DNA of 27,482 nt from Tubiluchus corallicola (lineage: Eukaryota > Priapulida > Priapulimorpha > Priapulimorphida > Tubiluchidae), in contig JAQGDQ010001732.1 of NCBI GenBank assembly GCA_030141605.1, positions 1-27,482 of the forward strand. The letters run 5' to 3'. Of this stretch, positions 8,050-17,475 are shown in pieces. Every line of letters begins with the position of its first letter. The first letter of the stretch is position 1. The notes beneath the pieces are model-generated. The model ran no database searches, was not told the origin of the DNA, and saw only the letters and a program-made list of their open reading frames with translations. The translations under genes were made by a program, and so were the position numbers.

Positions 8050-8727
8050 TGATAGATGAAATAGAACTAGAAGCACCTGGTTCAAACACTGAATGTAAAA
8101 ATAATTGTGAGAAAATTTCCGCAATTTACTCAACTTCCAGCTGTCATTCTATTGATAAACTATCTTTTCTAACATTTTTTACTATTTCTAAATAGGATAA
8201 TTAAAATTTTAACTCACTGTCTTTAATTCGTTCACCGTCAGCAAAACAACCCGAAATTTTAACACCAAATATGTTCTCTTTTCTATGGCTGCTGGTCTGT
8301 TTTAACTGCGGAATGATTTTACTGTAAACCAGCGCCATTTAACAAACTGGTAAGTAGCGCTGAAACAAACAAATGTTGAGGACGTTGCCATGGCAACACG
8401 CGCCTTCAGTGAACACGTGAGCATGTCAACAAATGCAAATGTCACGTTCAAGTTGAAATGTTGGTCAAATGAACTCAAGATGGTGGAACAAAAATCTGAT
8501 TCCGTCAGTAGATTCAACATTTGCTCAAGTATATTCGTTTGCAACTTAATTCAAGATGGCAAATAAAAAACCCGACTGTGAATCATTTCAGAATTCATTC
8601 TAAATAATAATATCGTGTAAAGTTTCGTGACGATCCATTGTGAATTGAAGGAGCTTATCAGTCGGTGAGAAAATTGTTCTTGCATAAACCTAAAAAATTT
8701 CATCACTTTCACGGTGATCCATTGTAA
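8050..8727. other. Upstream region of scramblase C
   Basis: Apart from the X-box and an adjacent CACGTG E-box (8413-8418), I see only repeat-like phrases such as CGATCCATTGTGAATTG (8632-8648) and GTGATCCATTGTAAAT (8714-8729), a short degenerate direct repeat of about 82 bp spacing. No gene. Confidence 0.4.
8384..8397. promoter_or_regulatory. X-box (RFX-type) palindrome upstream of scramblase C
   Basis: GTTGCCATGGCAAC is a perfect 14-bp palindrome. It fits the RFX-factor X-box consensus (GTnRCC, short spacer, RGYAAC) and lies about 343 bases upstream of the scramblase C ATG. RFX factors drive cilium genes in animals. The match is exact, but binding is inferred, and the site could belong to a dispersed repeat instead. 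Confidence 0.4.
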
Positions 8728-10452
8728 ATAAGCCTTTTCACAGTTTCATTGTGCGCACGCGCAGTTGTTGTGGGTCAAAGGTTAAGTGCACCACATCAAC
8801 GCGTCTTAACTACAACAGTTACGTGACATGTGGGTAAAGCGAAGCCGTCTGCTGCTTCAGTTCAGCAACTTCAGTTATTTTATGTGGACTGTAATAATAA
8901 TAATTCCATTTAGGACATAGTCTTAGGGTAACACCTTAAGTACCCTATACTTATTACCAAGGTGGTCCCGATTATTATTACCCGCATGTTACTTCTATAA
9001 AACCGCCAAACTTTACGTAATTATTCATTAGTCTGTGCATAGAGTGACTTACTAGCAGGATCTTGCTTGGGAACAAGAAAAAATGAACTAGGTAAGGTTC
9101 TAGCTAGCTGTTAAAACTGTTAGTATTACAATAGCATGGGTTGCGGAGCGTTGTCAAGTGTACACAAATACATTATCTGGTACACTTAACCTTTGACCTT
9201 TTCACGATCATCATCAATCGCTGACTATGTTGCTCCTTTGCTGCATTATCGAGGATGACCATGGGCACAGTGTAACTAGGTATGTCTAAAGAGTTTTAGA
9301 CGTATACGTTTAATGTAATCATGTCATATTGTAGTTTCTTTTCTCTTTACAAAAACATAGAACTAAAATGTAGATCTCTTATAATAGACCAGTAAACCTT
9401 TATTACTAAACATGTACTAATTATTATTACTACTACTACTACTAATAATAATAATTACTCTTGTTTCATCGTTATTGTAAATATCATCACTGTAAAAATG
9501 TTATATTCATCTATAATTATGCACATATTTTAATTACTTGTTCTTGTTTTTGATATAAAAGTCAAAGTATATACATACTTTTAGAAAGATGCTACAAATT
9601 AAACTCAATTCAGTATTTGTAAGTTAAAGTATATAGATACTTTTAGAAAGATGCTACAAATTAAACTCAATTCAGTATTTGTAAGTCAAAGTATATACAT
9701 ACTTTTAGAAAGATGCTACAAATTAAACTCAATTCAGTATTTGTAAGTCAAAGTATATACATACTTTTAGAAAGATGCTACAAATTAAACTCAATTCAGT
9801 ATTTGTATGTGAAAGTATATACATACTTTTAGAAAGATGCTACAAATTAAACTCAATTCAGTATTTGTATGTGAAAGTATATACATACTTTTAGAAAGAT
9901 GCTACAAATTAAACTCAATTCAGTATTTGTAAGTCAAAGTATATACATACTTTTAGAAAGATGCTACAAATTAAACTCAATTCAGTATTTGTATGTGAAA
10001 GTATATACATACTTTTAGAAAGATGCTACAAATTAAACTCAATTCAGTATTTGTATGTGAAAGTATATTCATACTTTTAGAAAAATGCTACAAATTAAAC
10101 TCAATTCAGTTTTGTATGCGTCAAAAATGAGAAAGTAACTGTAATCAGTCGCCCAAGTTTTGCTCTCCCGCCTAATATTACGATTAAAAAATTCAAACTT
10201 TTTACATAAAATTAAAAAGTTAAAGACATTCAATGAAACTGTTAAAATCAGAAATTGTTTCAAAACATTTCGAAGAAAAAAAAACAAACATTCTTCGCAA
10301 CAAAATTAAGCGTTTCACAACTGAACTGATGCGGGAGATGGCTTTGCTCTACCCATATGTCACGTTGTAGTTAAGATGCGCTGCTGTGGTGCACTTAACC
10401 TTTGACCTGCAGCAACTGCGCGTGCGCACAACGAAACAGTGAAAAGGCTTAT
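8728..10452. mobile_element. Non-autonomous TIR element (1.7 kb) with internal minisatellite
   Basis: The ends are imperfect inverted repeats of about 140 bp. The left end (8728-8870) starts ATAAGCCTTTTCAC, and the right end (10310-10452) finishes GTGAAAAGGCTTAT. Both TIRs share GTGCGCACGCGCAGTTG and GGTTAAGTGCACCAC. TA flanks AGCC...GGCT on both sides, consistent with a TA target duplication as in Tc1/mariner-like MITEs. No transposase frame is present. Inside lie a nine-copy 62-bp array (9561-10120) and a degenerate extra copy of terminal sequence (about 9140-9220). A relative of the right end is at 14660-14761. Confidence 0.75.
9561..10120 (+). repeat. 62-bp tandem array, nine copies
   Basis: The core gctacaaattaaactcaatt recurs at 9591, 9653, 9715, 9777, 9839, 9901, 9963, 10025 and 10087, an exact 62-bp step. 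Each unit also holds an imperfect palindrome, AAAGTAT..ATACTTT, around tatatacata. Variation between copies is minimal (gtaagtca versus gtatgtga), so the array is young or homogenised. It sits inside the 8728-10452 TIR element. Confidence 0.95.
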
Positions 10453-10466
10453 CCAGTTTAGTTAGT

Positions 10467-10757
10467 TTAAACATAATTTATTTAGGATTGGATCAGACAG
10501 TTTGTACAACATGATTTAAGATCCTCACCACAACAGACTTTAGACACTATTTACAAGAACATTTACAGTAAGAATAGACTATACTTAGTTTTTAGTATAC
10601 TTTAGTATACTAAAGTTTTACTACAGTGATACATTAGACATTAGTAAAAAATGACGGTTAGTAAATATTAATGTACGATTATTTAAGAATGATGCATTTT
10701 ATATCAGATAGAAACTACTGGAAGCGTTTAGCACATAATATAAAGTCATGTATACAT
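10467..10757 (-). mobile_element. LINE 3' untranslated region, copy 2 (5'-truncated)
   Basis: Same family and orientation as 3546-3838. It lacks the coding end, so it is a 5'-truncated insertion. An 18-bp perfect palindrome, ACTTTAGTATACTAAAGT (10599-10616), replaces part of the sequence seen in copy 1. It abuts the TIR element at 10452 and lies just 3' of globin 1. It carries the AATAAA (minus strand, 10477-10482), which is the nearest canonical poly(A) signal downstream of globin 1. Confidence 0.72.
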
Positions 10758-10875
10758 TGGAATATTTTACAGTTAGTAACATAGTTAAATTCATCTTTAC
10801 CGAATAACAGTACTGAATAATCTTATCGAGTTTAACATATACATATTCCTTGCGACAACAAAATTATCATGAAAT

Positions 10876-11508
10876 TTAGAAACCTCCCAACTGATATCGC
10901 AGACGTTGTAGTTCTAAATTAAAAGTTTCTTTCGGAGAAAGTTCGGTAGATCTTTGTCCTCGTCCGTGTTCAGCAGACTTTCTTACATTCAGACGATGAT
11001 GTGTGTTGTAACCGTCCTTCATTCCTGCAACAATGTATGACAACATCTTCCACCAGGCGTCTCTACATTCGTCCGTAAAGCGGCGCCCTAGTCGACTTCG
11101 CCAAACGTGCATGATGGCTTCCGTGAACTCGTCGAAGAATTGTGGCGTGAAACCTCGATGCGTGTAACTCGTGTGTGATTTCCCTAAACTGACCAACAGT
11201 GGTTCTAGGTGCTGCTTCAGAGTGTCCAGATGGTCAACTGCAGCACCGACCGCCTGCATGAATCGACTAGCGTGACCCTTGAAATCCACGTTCCTCAAGA
11301 GTTCTTCCCCTTCGATGTTCCTGAACGGGAAAAGTTCCTTTACTTGTGGATTTAATTCAAAGATTTTTAGAAAAACTTCCGTTCCTACTGCCGTCATGTC
11401 GTTGCTAAGGTGACGCCATGTTTTGCGTATCATCGCTTTGTCCTTCTCCGTCAGTTGATGACTACTTCCGGTCAGAGTGAGAGACGCGTTTGAGCATCCG
11501 CTTCCCAT
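10876..11508 (-). CDS. Globin 1, putative N-myristoylated globin X-like protein
   Basis: This is a 210-residue globin-fold protein that should bind haem. The fold can be followed from helix A, KTWRHL (29-34, Trp A12), through CD1 Phe60 in ELFPF and distal His79 in FKGHASRF (E7), to proximal His112 in LGKSHTSY (F8), then EFTEAIMHVW (127-136, helix G) and AWWKMLSYIVAGM (151-163, helix H). By count from E7, position E11 is Phe83. The N-terminus MGSGCS has Gly2, Ser6 and Cys5, a good N-myristoylation plus palmitoylation signal of the kind described for vertebrate globin X. About 45 extra C-terminal residues follow helix H and are basic and Gln/Arg-rich. It is a single exon, whereas animal globin genes usually have introns at B12.2 and G7.0. 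Likely roles from the family are membrane-linked redox, nitrite or O2 chemistry; the specific function is unknown. No AATAAA occurs before the LINE copy. Confidence 0.94.
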   Translation of the reverse strand: MGSGCSNASLTLTGSSHQLTEKDKAMIRKTWRHLSNDMTAVGTEVFLKIFELNPQVKELFPFRNIEGEELLRNVDFKGHASRFMQAVGAAVDHLDTLKQHLEPLLVSLGKSHTSYTHRGFTPQFFDEFTEAIMHVWRSRLGRRFTDECRDAWWKMLSYIVAGMKDGYNTHHRLNVRKSAEHGRGQRSTELSPKETFNLELQRLRYQLGGF

Positions 11509-11892
11509 ACTTAATCACTTCAGTGATCTCACCTCTTTACAAATGTGGAAAATAAGAACTCGCAGTATCGCTTGTATGTTTCATCTACTGTATATTGTAC
11601 TACTGTATTATGACGTAATCTGTTTTTTGTTTGTTGTCATTGGCAACGCAAACTTATTTCAGCCACACTATGTCACTATGGCTAATATTGTACAGCTGAG
11701 CATATATGTATAGGATATTTTACATTGTGACTCGTCTCAAGACTTTTCAAATGGTCATGCAGTGCTGTCCATCACTTTCTGAAATACGGTATGAAGCACT
11801 GTTATACTTGAATGCTGAAACATCAACGCGGTCAGTTGCATTGCCACAAGAATACCAGTTTTTTACTTGAGTGCTTATTCTGAAAAAAGGAA
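11509..11892. other. Upstream region of globin 1
   Basis: Presumed promoter and 5' UTR of globin 1. A CRE-like TATGACGTAATC is at about 11609-11620. The plus frame at 11477-11713 is a shadow without motifs. Confidence 0.4.
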
Positions 11893-11990
11893 AAGTCGAA
11901 TTAGCCTAGTGGTAATCCGTCCGCTTTTCGGTCTGGGAGGTCGTGAGTTCGATACAGCGAAAAGGTCATACCAAAAACTTTAAAAATGGC
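11893..11990 (+). mobile_element. tRNA-derived SINE, truncated
   Basis: The A box TAGCCTAGTGG (11901-11911) and B box GAGTTCGATA (11944-11953) are spaced as in a tRNA promoter. They are joined by CTGGGAGGTCGTGAGTTCG and followed by AGGTCATACCAAAAACTTTA. The same head and body occur on the minus strand at 26259-26492. The anticodon arm does not pair, so this is not a functional tRNA. The copy stops near 11990. Confidence 0.72.
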
Positions 11991-12237
11991 TTTACAAATT
12001 TATAGTAACCTACGCAAACGTGCTTAACCCATGCAGAGAAGATGCCATTTTACACATACTTTTACATGTGAACTACCTTTACACATACTGTGGTTAGTTT
12101 GTGATGTAAGCGATAGCTGTGTTCGGTTACCGGTAATTAACTTTCCAAGATTATTAAAATATTAGAAACAATTGCTGACTTTTATAGGATGTGTATTTTG
12201 GACAGTAAATTGAAATAAGATTGAGTTTAGATTTTAA
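11991..12237. other. Short AT-rich spacer
   Basis: Nothing recognised. It contains a small inverted pair, ACACATACTTTTACATGTG. Confidence 0.4.
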
Positions 12238-12560
12238 ACTCATGTGCGCCGTAATGCGTAATGCGTGATTTGTGATCCATAACGCGTGATGCGGATTGAC
12301 TGTTCCATGTGTGGGTAAACGTTATGCGTATTAAGAAACGCCACCGCGTTTTTTGAGCTATTTTTGTTCGCTGTTCGTGAAGATTATAAGCAATAATTTT
12401 TGGGAACCATGTCTCTCTCGAAATTTATGCGTGATAATTACAGCTGCTTCGTCAGGTTATTACTGTATTATTAGACGGAAAAGAAAGCACAGGTTTTGGG
12501 TGAATAACATTTTGTAGGGGAGAGAGAACAATATGGCAGGTATCATCCATTAATGATATA

Positions 12561-12700
12561 AGTCATGATATATTAACATATATATATAAGTCATGATATA
12601 TTAACATATATATATAAGTCATGATATATTAACATATATATATAAGTCATGATATATTAACATATATATATATAAGTCATGATATATTAATGATATATCA
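12561..12700. repeat. 28-30-bp tandem array, five copies
   Basis: AGTCATGATATATTAACATA recurs at 12561, 12589, 12617, 12645 and 12675. The array is flanked on both sides by related ATCATCC(A/G)TTAAT sequence in opposite relation to ATGATATA, so the block as a whole is partly inverted. Confidence 0.9.
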
Positions 12701-13497
12701 TCCGTTAATATTACATTTGCTTTTAATATTCTATGTACACTGAAAAGTTATTAAGGACAGGGGACTTAGTAGTAAAATAATTGGTGTAGTGGTTGCGTTT
12801 GTTTAGTATAGTAAAGTCTGTTTATTCTTGTGGTTAAAGCTGCTTGCTGATTATTGTTGTTTATTGCGTGGCGTGTGAGGTAGCCACGATGGGCATGGCA
12901 AACTATCAAGACTTTATTTAATAAACTACACATTTATTAAACATCAAACACAACACGGTAAATATAAGAGGATAGTAATGCCAGCCCTCCGTCTTCAAGT
13001 CAGTTCCTGATCTCCCCGGAGGTGCGGGCCTCAAAACACTTTTGTCTAACTACCTAATGCGCCGTGAGCTTCTGCGCATAAGGATTACATCGTCAATCTT
13101 TACTTCTGAGTCAGCCGGTCAAACATCAGCTGATCACGTGATGTCACACCAAACTAGGCTTCTATCCACGACGATAGTTTAATCTTGCATCGTCACGCAT
13201 TTAATCTTGAATTTTTAATTTAATAATTTAATCACCAATTTAATCCAGTTCACTATTTAACACAACTTTCCTTTGCTGCTGTTAGATGCATAACACATGC
13301 TTCTTCCATTTCTCAAAAACTCAAAAACAAATAATCCTATTGTTTATAGGTCCTAAAGTGACCAAAACTCACCTAACTAGTATTTTCAGAAAGCTAAACA
13401 GCCATAAAGCTAAACAGCTCAACACCGGAAGCTCGCTATAATCACCTAGGCAACGGCGGTTTCCCGTCTGCGTATTGTTGCGTGACGCGTATTCGGA

Positions 13498-13515
13498 CGA
13501 AAGCGATCGCTTTCG
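13498..13515. repeat. 18-bp perfect palindrome
   Basis: CGAAAGCGATCGCTTTCG is fully self-complementary. It sits immediately before the 76-bp array inside the 12238-13862 element. Confidence 0.9.
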
Positions 13516-13522
13516 AATGAGT

Positions 13523-13857
13523 ACGGATCACGCATCACGCATTGCGTACACATGGAAACACTTTTACATGTTTAAATACAAACTGTTGTAGACGCATTAC
13601 GGATCACGCATCACGCATTACGTACACATGGAAACACTTCTACATATTTAAATACAAACTGTTGTAGACGCATTACGGATCACGCATCACGCATCACGTA
13701 CACATGGAAACACTTTTGCATATTTAAATACAAACTGTTGTAGACGCATTACGGATCACGCATCACGCATTGCGTACACATGGAAACACTTTTACATGTT
13801 TAAATACAAACTGTTGTAGACGCATTACGGATCACGTATCACGCATTTCGTACATAT
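13523..13857. repeat. 76-bp tandem array, about 4.4 copies
   Basis: ACGGATCACGCATCACGCAT starts near 13523, 13599, 13675, 13751 and 13827, an exact 76-bp step. Each unit repeats the terminal sequence of the enclosing element (CACGCATTrCGTACACATGG), so the element's right end has been amplified. Confidence 0.95.
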
Positions 13858-13862
13858 GGAGT

Positions 13863-14316
13863 CGTACCTTAATCAATCGCCTGGTTTTCCTTTAATATTC
13901 TGCTGTTACATGTATAAAGTAAATAACGTTATATAGGAACAAAGTAGACATCTAAACCGAAGAGGAGCAACCATACCAGAAAAAGCTGCAGAAATTGCAC
14001 AAATAAAACTGTCCAGATTTATTAAGTTTGAATAACTATATATTGTGTAAGTAATCATTAAGAAAGAATATAACCTTTTGTAACTTGCAACTTTCGAAAG
14101 TGAAGCTCAATTTTTATGATTTTATTTCTTTTTGCAACCCTTTTGGCCTAGATCCGCCCCCTCTGAGCACTTGGTAACTTCGCCTAAGTAAGATTTAATA
14201 GGTGTCTTGCAATGAAGCAATTAGTGGTAATTAGAGGCGTCTTGAAGACATTGTGACACGCTACCTGCTGCACGAAAGTCCTGATTTTGTCTATTAACTT
14301 GCTTCTCACAAGACCG
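13863..14316. other. Spacer, no gene recognised
   Basis: AT-rich, with stops in all frames and no repeat match seen in the window. Confidence 0.5.
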
Positions 14317-14317
14317 C

Positions 14318-14991
14318 GGAAGCCAAGTCACGTTAATTATTATTGCCATGGATACTGAAGCCAAGCTGAGAAAATATGGATATTTGAAGTTCCTTTGAAT
14401 TCAAAGAGGGAGAAAGTTATGTGAGTTGATCGATGGTCGAGGAGTTAACAAAGTAAACACGACCATAGTTAAGCAGCGTTAGACCTGGTTTCTGGTTAGT
14501 AAATGGATGAATCTCTTGTACCACTGTACCGATAGGCTCTAAATCCAGAAAAGTACCAATTTTAGAATTTGTTGGCCATGGCAAGGTCACCATGACAACC
14601 ACACGCCTAGAACTCAAACACCACTTCTAGTGAAACTTTGGTTGGAATCGGGAGCATAGGCTGCGTGGCGTTGTAAAGTGTACATTAATGCGTTGTCTGG
14701 TTCACTTAACCTTTGACCTTTACACGATCATCATCAATCATGGGAGTGTGAAAAGGCTTATTATCTAGGATACCACGGCTCAGAGTTTCGTCTCCATTAC
14801 GTCAGCGGTTTCGGAGTAGCCTTTAAACCCAGAAAAGTACCATTGCTGTGCAACTATGGTAACTATGGCAACCAATTTTTTTAATACGTGAGTAGAGCTC
14901 AGACCCCAACCGTTGTGTGGGTTTTAATCGGATTAACGGTTTCGGGGAAGCCAAACAGACAGGTTAATATGACTTGGCTTCCGTATGAGAA
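14318..14991. mobile_element. Composite TIR-bounded repeat (0.67 kb)
   Basis: GGAAGCCAAGTCACGTTAA (14318-14336) is inverted at the right end as TTAATATGACTTGGCTTCC (about 14973-14991). Inside, TCTAAATCCAGAAAAGTACCA (about 14538) and TTTAAACCCAGAAAAGTACCA (about 14823) form a direct repeat 285 bp apart. Each is followed by CATGGCAA- or TATGGCAACC-type sequence. A segment at 14660-14761 matches the interior and right end of the 8728-10452 element and ends GTGAAAAGGCTTAT, so it is a nested or recombined piece. Confidence 0.5.
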
Positions 14992-15143
14992 TGATAATTC
15001 CTGTCAAGCGTAAATATGTTATTAATCAGTGATACAGGTGTTAGTTTGACTCTAGTTATAGGTGTTTATTAACAGGAAGAGAAACACCTGAGAAATGTAC
15101 CTTTCATTGCTGACAGAATGACTTATATAGTTCAGTAATTTGG

Positions 15144-15907
15144 AAAGTTAGTCCCGTTTCACAGTGAAGACGCGCGGCAGAATTCTTCGAAGAAAAATTT
15201 CTTGCCGTATTCACCACGAAAATTAAGCATATTGTTTTCTGTAGTAGAGAAAAAATTTCTTGCCGTATTTCTGACGAAAATGAAACATATTGTTTTCTAT
15301 GGTAGAGAAAAAATTTCTTGCCGTATTTCTAACGAAAATGAAACACATTGTTTTCTATGGTAGAGGAAAAATTTCTTGCCGTATTTCTAACGAAGATGAA
15401 ACATATTGTTTTCTATGGTAGAGGAAAAATTTCTTGCCGTATTTCTCACGAAAATGAAACATATTGTTTTCTATGGTAGAGAAAAAATTTCTTGCCGTAT
15501 TTCTCACGAAAAGAGGAAAAATTTCTTGCCGTATTTCTCACGAAAATGAAACATATTGTTTTGTATTTCACAGTGAAGACGCGCGGCAGGATTCCTCCTG
15601 CAGTTTCTGGTGAGGAATTCTGCCACCAGCTAGAAGCCATGCGTCCTCCTCGTGAGGAAATTTGCCGCACGGTAGAACTTTAATAAAAAAAAGCAAATAG
15701 GTCTGACATTGCATTGACTAACATTATTAATTGAGCTTTTTGTATGAGAAATACGGCAAGTATAACTTAATTAAGATATGATTATACAGTATGAAACTTG
15801 CAAAGTAACTGCAGCTAACTGGACGCACAGAAAAAAAAACCGCGTCCTGATTTCCTGATTTTCTGACACCAATCACTTGCCTCCTCAATGTGAAATGGGC
15901 CTAACAG
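15144..15907. mobile_element. TIR element with 58-bp array
   Basis: The left end reads GTTAGTCCCGTTTCACAGTG. The right end, read on the minus strand, is GTTAGGCCCATTTCACATTG. TA flanks the GTCCC/GGCCC motif on both sides. Internal landmarks are TTCACAGTGAAGACGCGCGG on both sides of the array (about 15159 and 15565) and GCGTCCTCCTCGTGAGGAAA to the right. The same landmarks recur at 23422-24190. No transposase frame is present. Confidence 0.6.
15190..15563 (+). repeat. 58-bp tandem array, about 6.5 copies
   Basis: CTTGCCGTAT recurs at 15201, 15259, 15317, 15375, 15433, 15491 and 15525. The first six are exactly 58 bp apart, and the last comes 34 bp later through an internal deletion. The unit ends CGAAAATGAAACATATTGTT. 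Confidence 0.95.
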
Positions 15908-16560
15908 AGTCAGATACAACGCCTCAAACCTCAAATCATAAAAGCAACCCACCATTTACCGTCGAAGCACAACTAGAAAAAATAAATCAGCACTTTTAAT
16001 TCACATGTAAATTTTATCTTTTAACGACGAAACACTTAAGATAATTTCTAACGACAACAAACTCATGACAAGAGAACAGCTAGCTTGTGAACACACAGGA
16101 AAAAAAATCAAAATTTCTGCACAAACATTATTATTATTATTATTAGCTACTCAATCATTTTCTATGAAACGACAAACGATTTGAAGTGCGCATGCGTTAA
16201 TTTATCTCACTAAGATCACGCATGGCATTTTCATTTCTAATGTACTACACAGGGTTAATGTAGGTGCAATTGGAATTAAGATGAAATAGCCAGCACTTTG
16301 AAGTGCCCAACTTGCGCATGCGTATACTTCAATAAATCCCTGTCTCTGACATTGATATAATGTAACACATGGTGAAGTTAATTCTACACAAGAACATTTT
16401 AATATTAAAATATCTAAACGCCCACTCGTTCAATTTGAAGGGGAAGAACTAGCAATTTTAAAGTATGTCCCAAAAAATTCCCCCCACAAGTTATATAATT
16501 TTGCATTATGCTTTCATGTTTGAAAGTTTTACGTTCGAGACTTGAAATAGATTCTGTTTG
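15908..16560. other. Spacer with short repeats, no gene
   Basis: There is a (TTA)n run at about 16129-16146. Two phrases of the type TTTGAAGTGCsC...GCGCATGCGT lie near 16181-16197 and 16299-16323, a weak dispersed pair. No coding signal. Confidence 0.45.
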
Positions 16561-16594
16561 AAAGAATTATGAAAAGAAAATGCGAAATCTTCAC

Positions 16595-16765
16595 GCAGAT
16601 TGGTTCGCTATTGACGTGAAGCGTATTGGTCTGTCGCTCCGCCTCCATTGTGACGTAAGCACGCCCACCAGCATTCGGGACAGCAGCTTATGCTGGATAA
16701 CAAGTCTCTTTAGTAAACAACGTGACAACTGCTTTTGGCTGTTACGTCATTGTGACGTCATAAAT
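16595..16765 (+). promoter_or_regulatory. Promoter-like patch: CCAAT boxes, GC boxes and CRE sites
   Basis: Within 170 bp there are two inverted CCAAT boxes (GATTGG at about 16599 and TATTGG at about 16624), GC-rich CCGCCTCC and CGCCCACC, TGACGTGA and TGACGTAA half-sites, TTACGTCA, and a full palindromic TGACGTCA (16753-16760). GC content rises locally. About 45 bases downstream an ATG at 16805 opens a 25-codon frame (MEQKGITVWILLG...), which could be a first exon or chance. The direction and the target are unknown. Confidence 0.33.
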
Positions 16766-17272
16766 ACAATGACAATTGTTTTTATGACGCTTAAATTTAA
16801 AAACATGGAACAAAAAGGAATAACAGTTTGGATACTGCTGGGAATATTGGAGTCAGAAAACTATGGCAACTGCCGAACATGATCCATAGATATTTTCTGC
16901 CTGATACAAGTGGTCTTGCAAGGTCCAGTTACATGTTTGAATCACGATTTGTTAAATTTTATGACGCATGTATCAGCAGCAATAATTGTATTGTAATTTT
17001 GGTAACAAGCTATGCATTCTGTGAACTCTATTTTAAGAGCTAAAATCCGACTCTTGGTATTCAAGTATTGTAATAATAAAATTAGCAGGGAATAATTTCT
17101 AAATTAACAGAATGAAGTGAATGAAATGAAGAATTAACAGTGAATAAGAAACAGTATTACGCGCTTTGTTAAATGATGCACTTTATGCGTTAGAAACGAA
17201 AGATATTATCTTCTCTGCAGAGAAGCACATCTATGTGTATAGTAAGTAATATTTGTGTGAGTTTTAACTCTC

Positions 17273-17320
17273 TCATAGGTTCTTATAGGTTCTCATAGGT
17301 TCTCATAGGTACTAATATAA
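17273..17320. repeat. 12-bp tandem repeat, four copies
   Basis: CATAGGTTCTTATAGGTTCT-type units repeat about four times (ataggttct plus three bases). Confidence 0.85.
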
Positions 17321-17385
17321 GACTCATTCCACGTTATAATATTTACTGTGTGACATGTCTTGTGGTTTGTTAATCTGTCCGTCCG

Positions 17386-17393
17386 TAATAATG

Positions 17394-17447
<54 letters not shown>

Positions 17448-17475
17448 GTAATTGTAATAATAATAGTAATAATAT
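17386..17475. repeat. (AAT)n microsatellite
   Basis: A nearly pure ATA/TAA trinucleotide tract with a few GTA interruptions at its right end. Confidence 0.95.

Larger units (their letters stand above)
12238..13862. mobile_element. Non-autonomous TIR element (1.6 kb) with two internal arrays
   Basis: The left end reads ACTCATGTGCGCCGTAATGCGT. The right end, read on the minus strand, is ACTCCATATGTACGAAATGCGT. Inward, both continue AATGCGTGAT, two to three bases, TGATCC, (A/G)TAA(C/T)GCGT. The left arm also keeps a CCATGTGTG remnant. No transposase frame is seen. Inside are a 28-bp array (12561-12700) and, forming the right arm, a 76-bp array (13523-13857). A target-site duplication could not be settled. 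Confidence 0.62.

Noticed and set aside
9561-10120. CRISPR-like array
   Set aside because: The 62-bp units are almost identical throughout, with no distinct spacers, in a eukaryotic context. It is a minisatellite inside a TIR element.
11893-11965. Functional tRNA gene
   Set aside because: A and B boxes are present but the anticodon and acceptor stems do not pair, and a SINE body follows that is shared with 26259-26492.
16580-17043. Two overlapping plus frames of 100 and 71 codons
   Set aside because: They overlap in different phases, share no motif with known proteins and fall in sequence better explained as promoter-like DNA.
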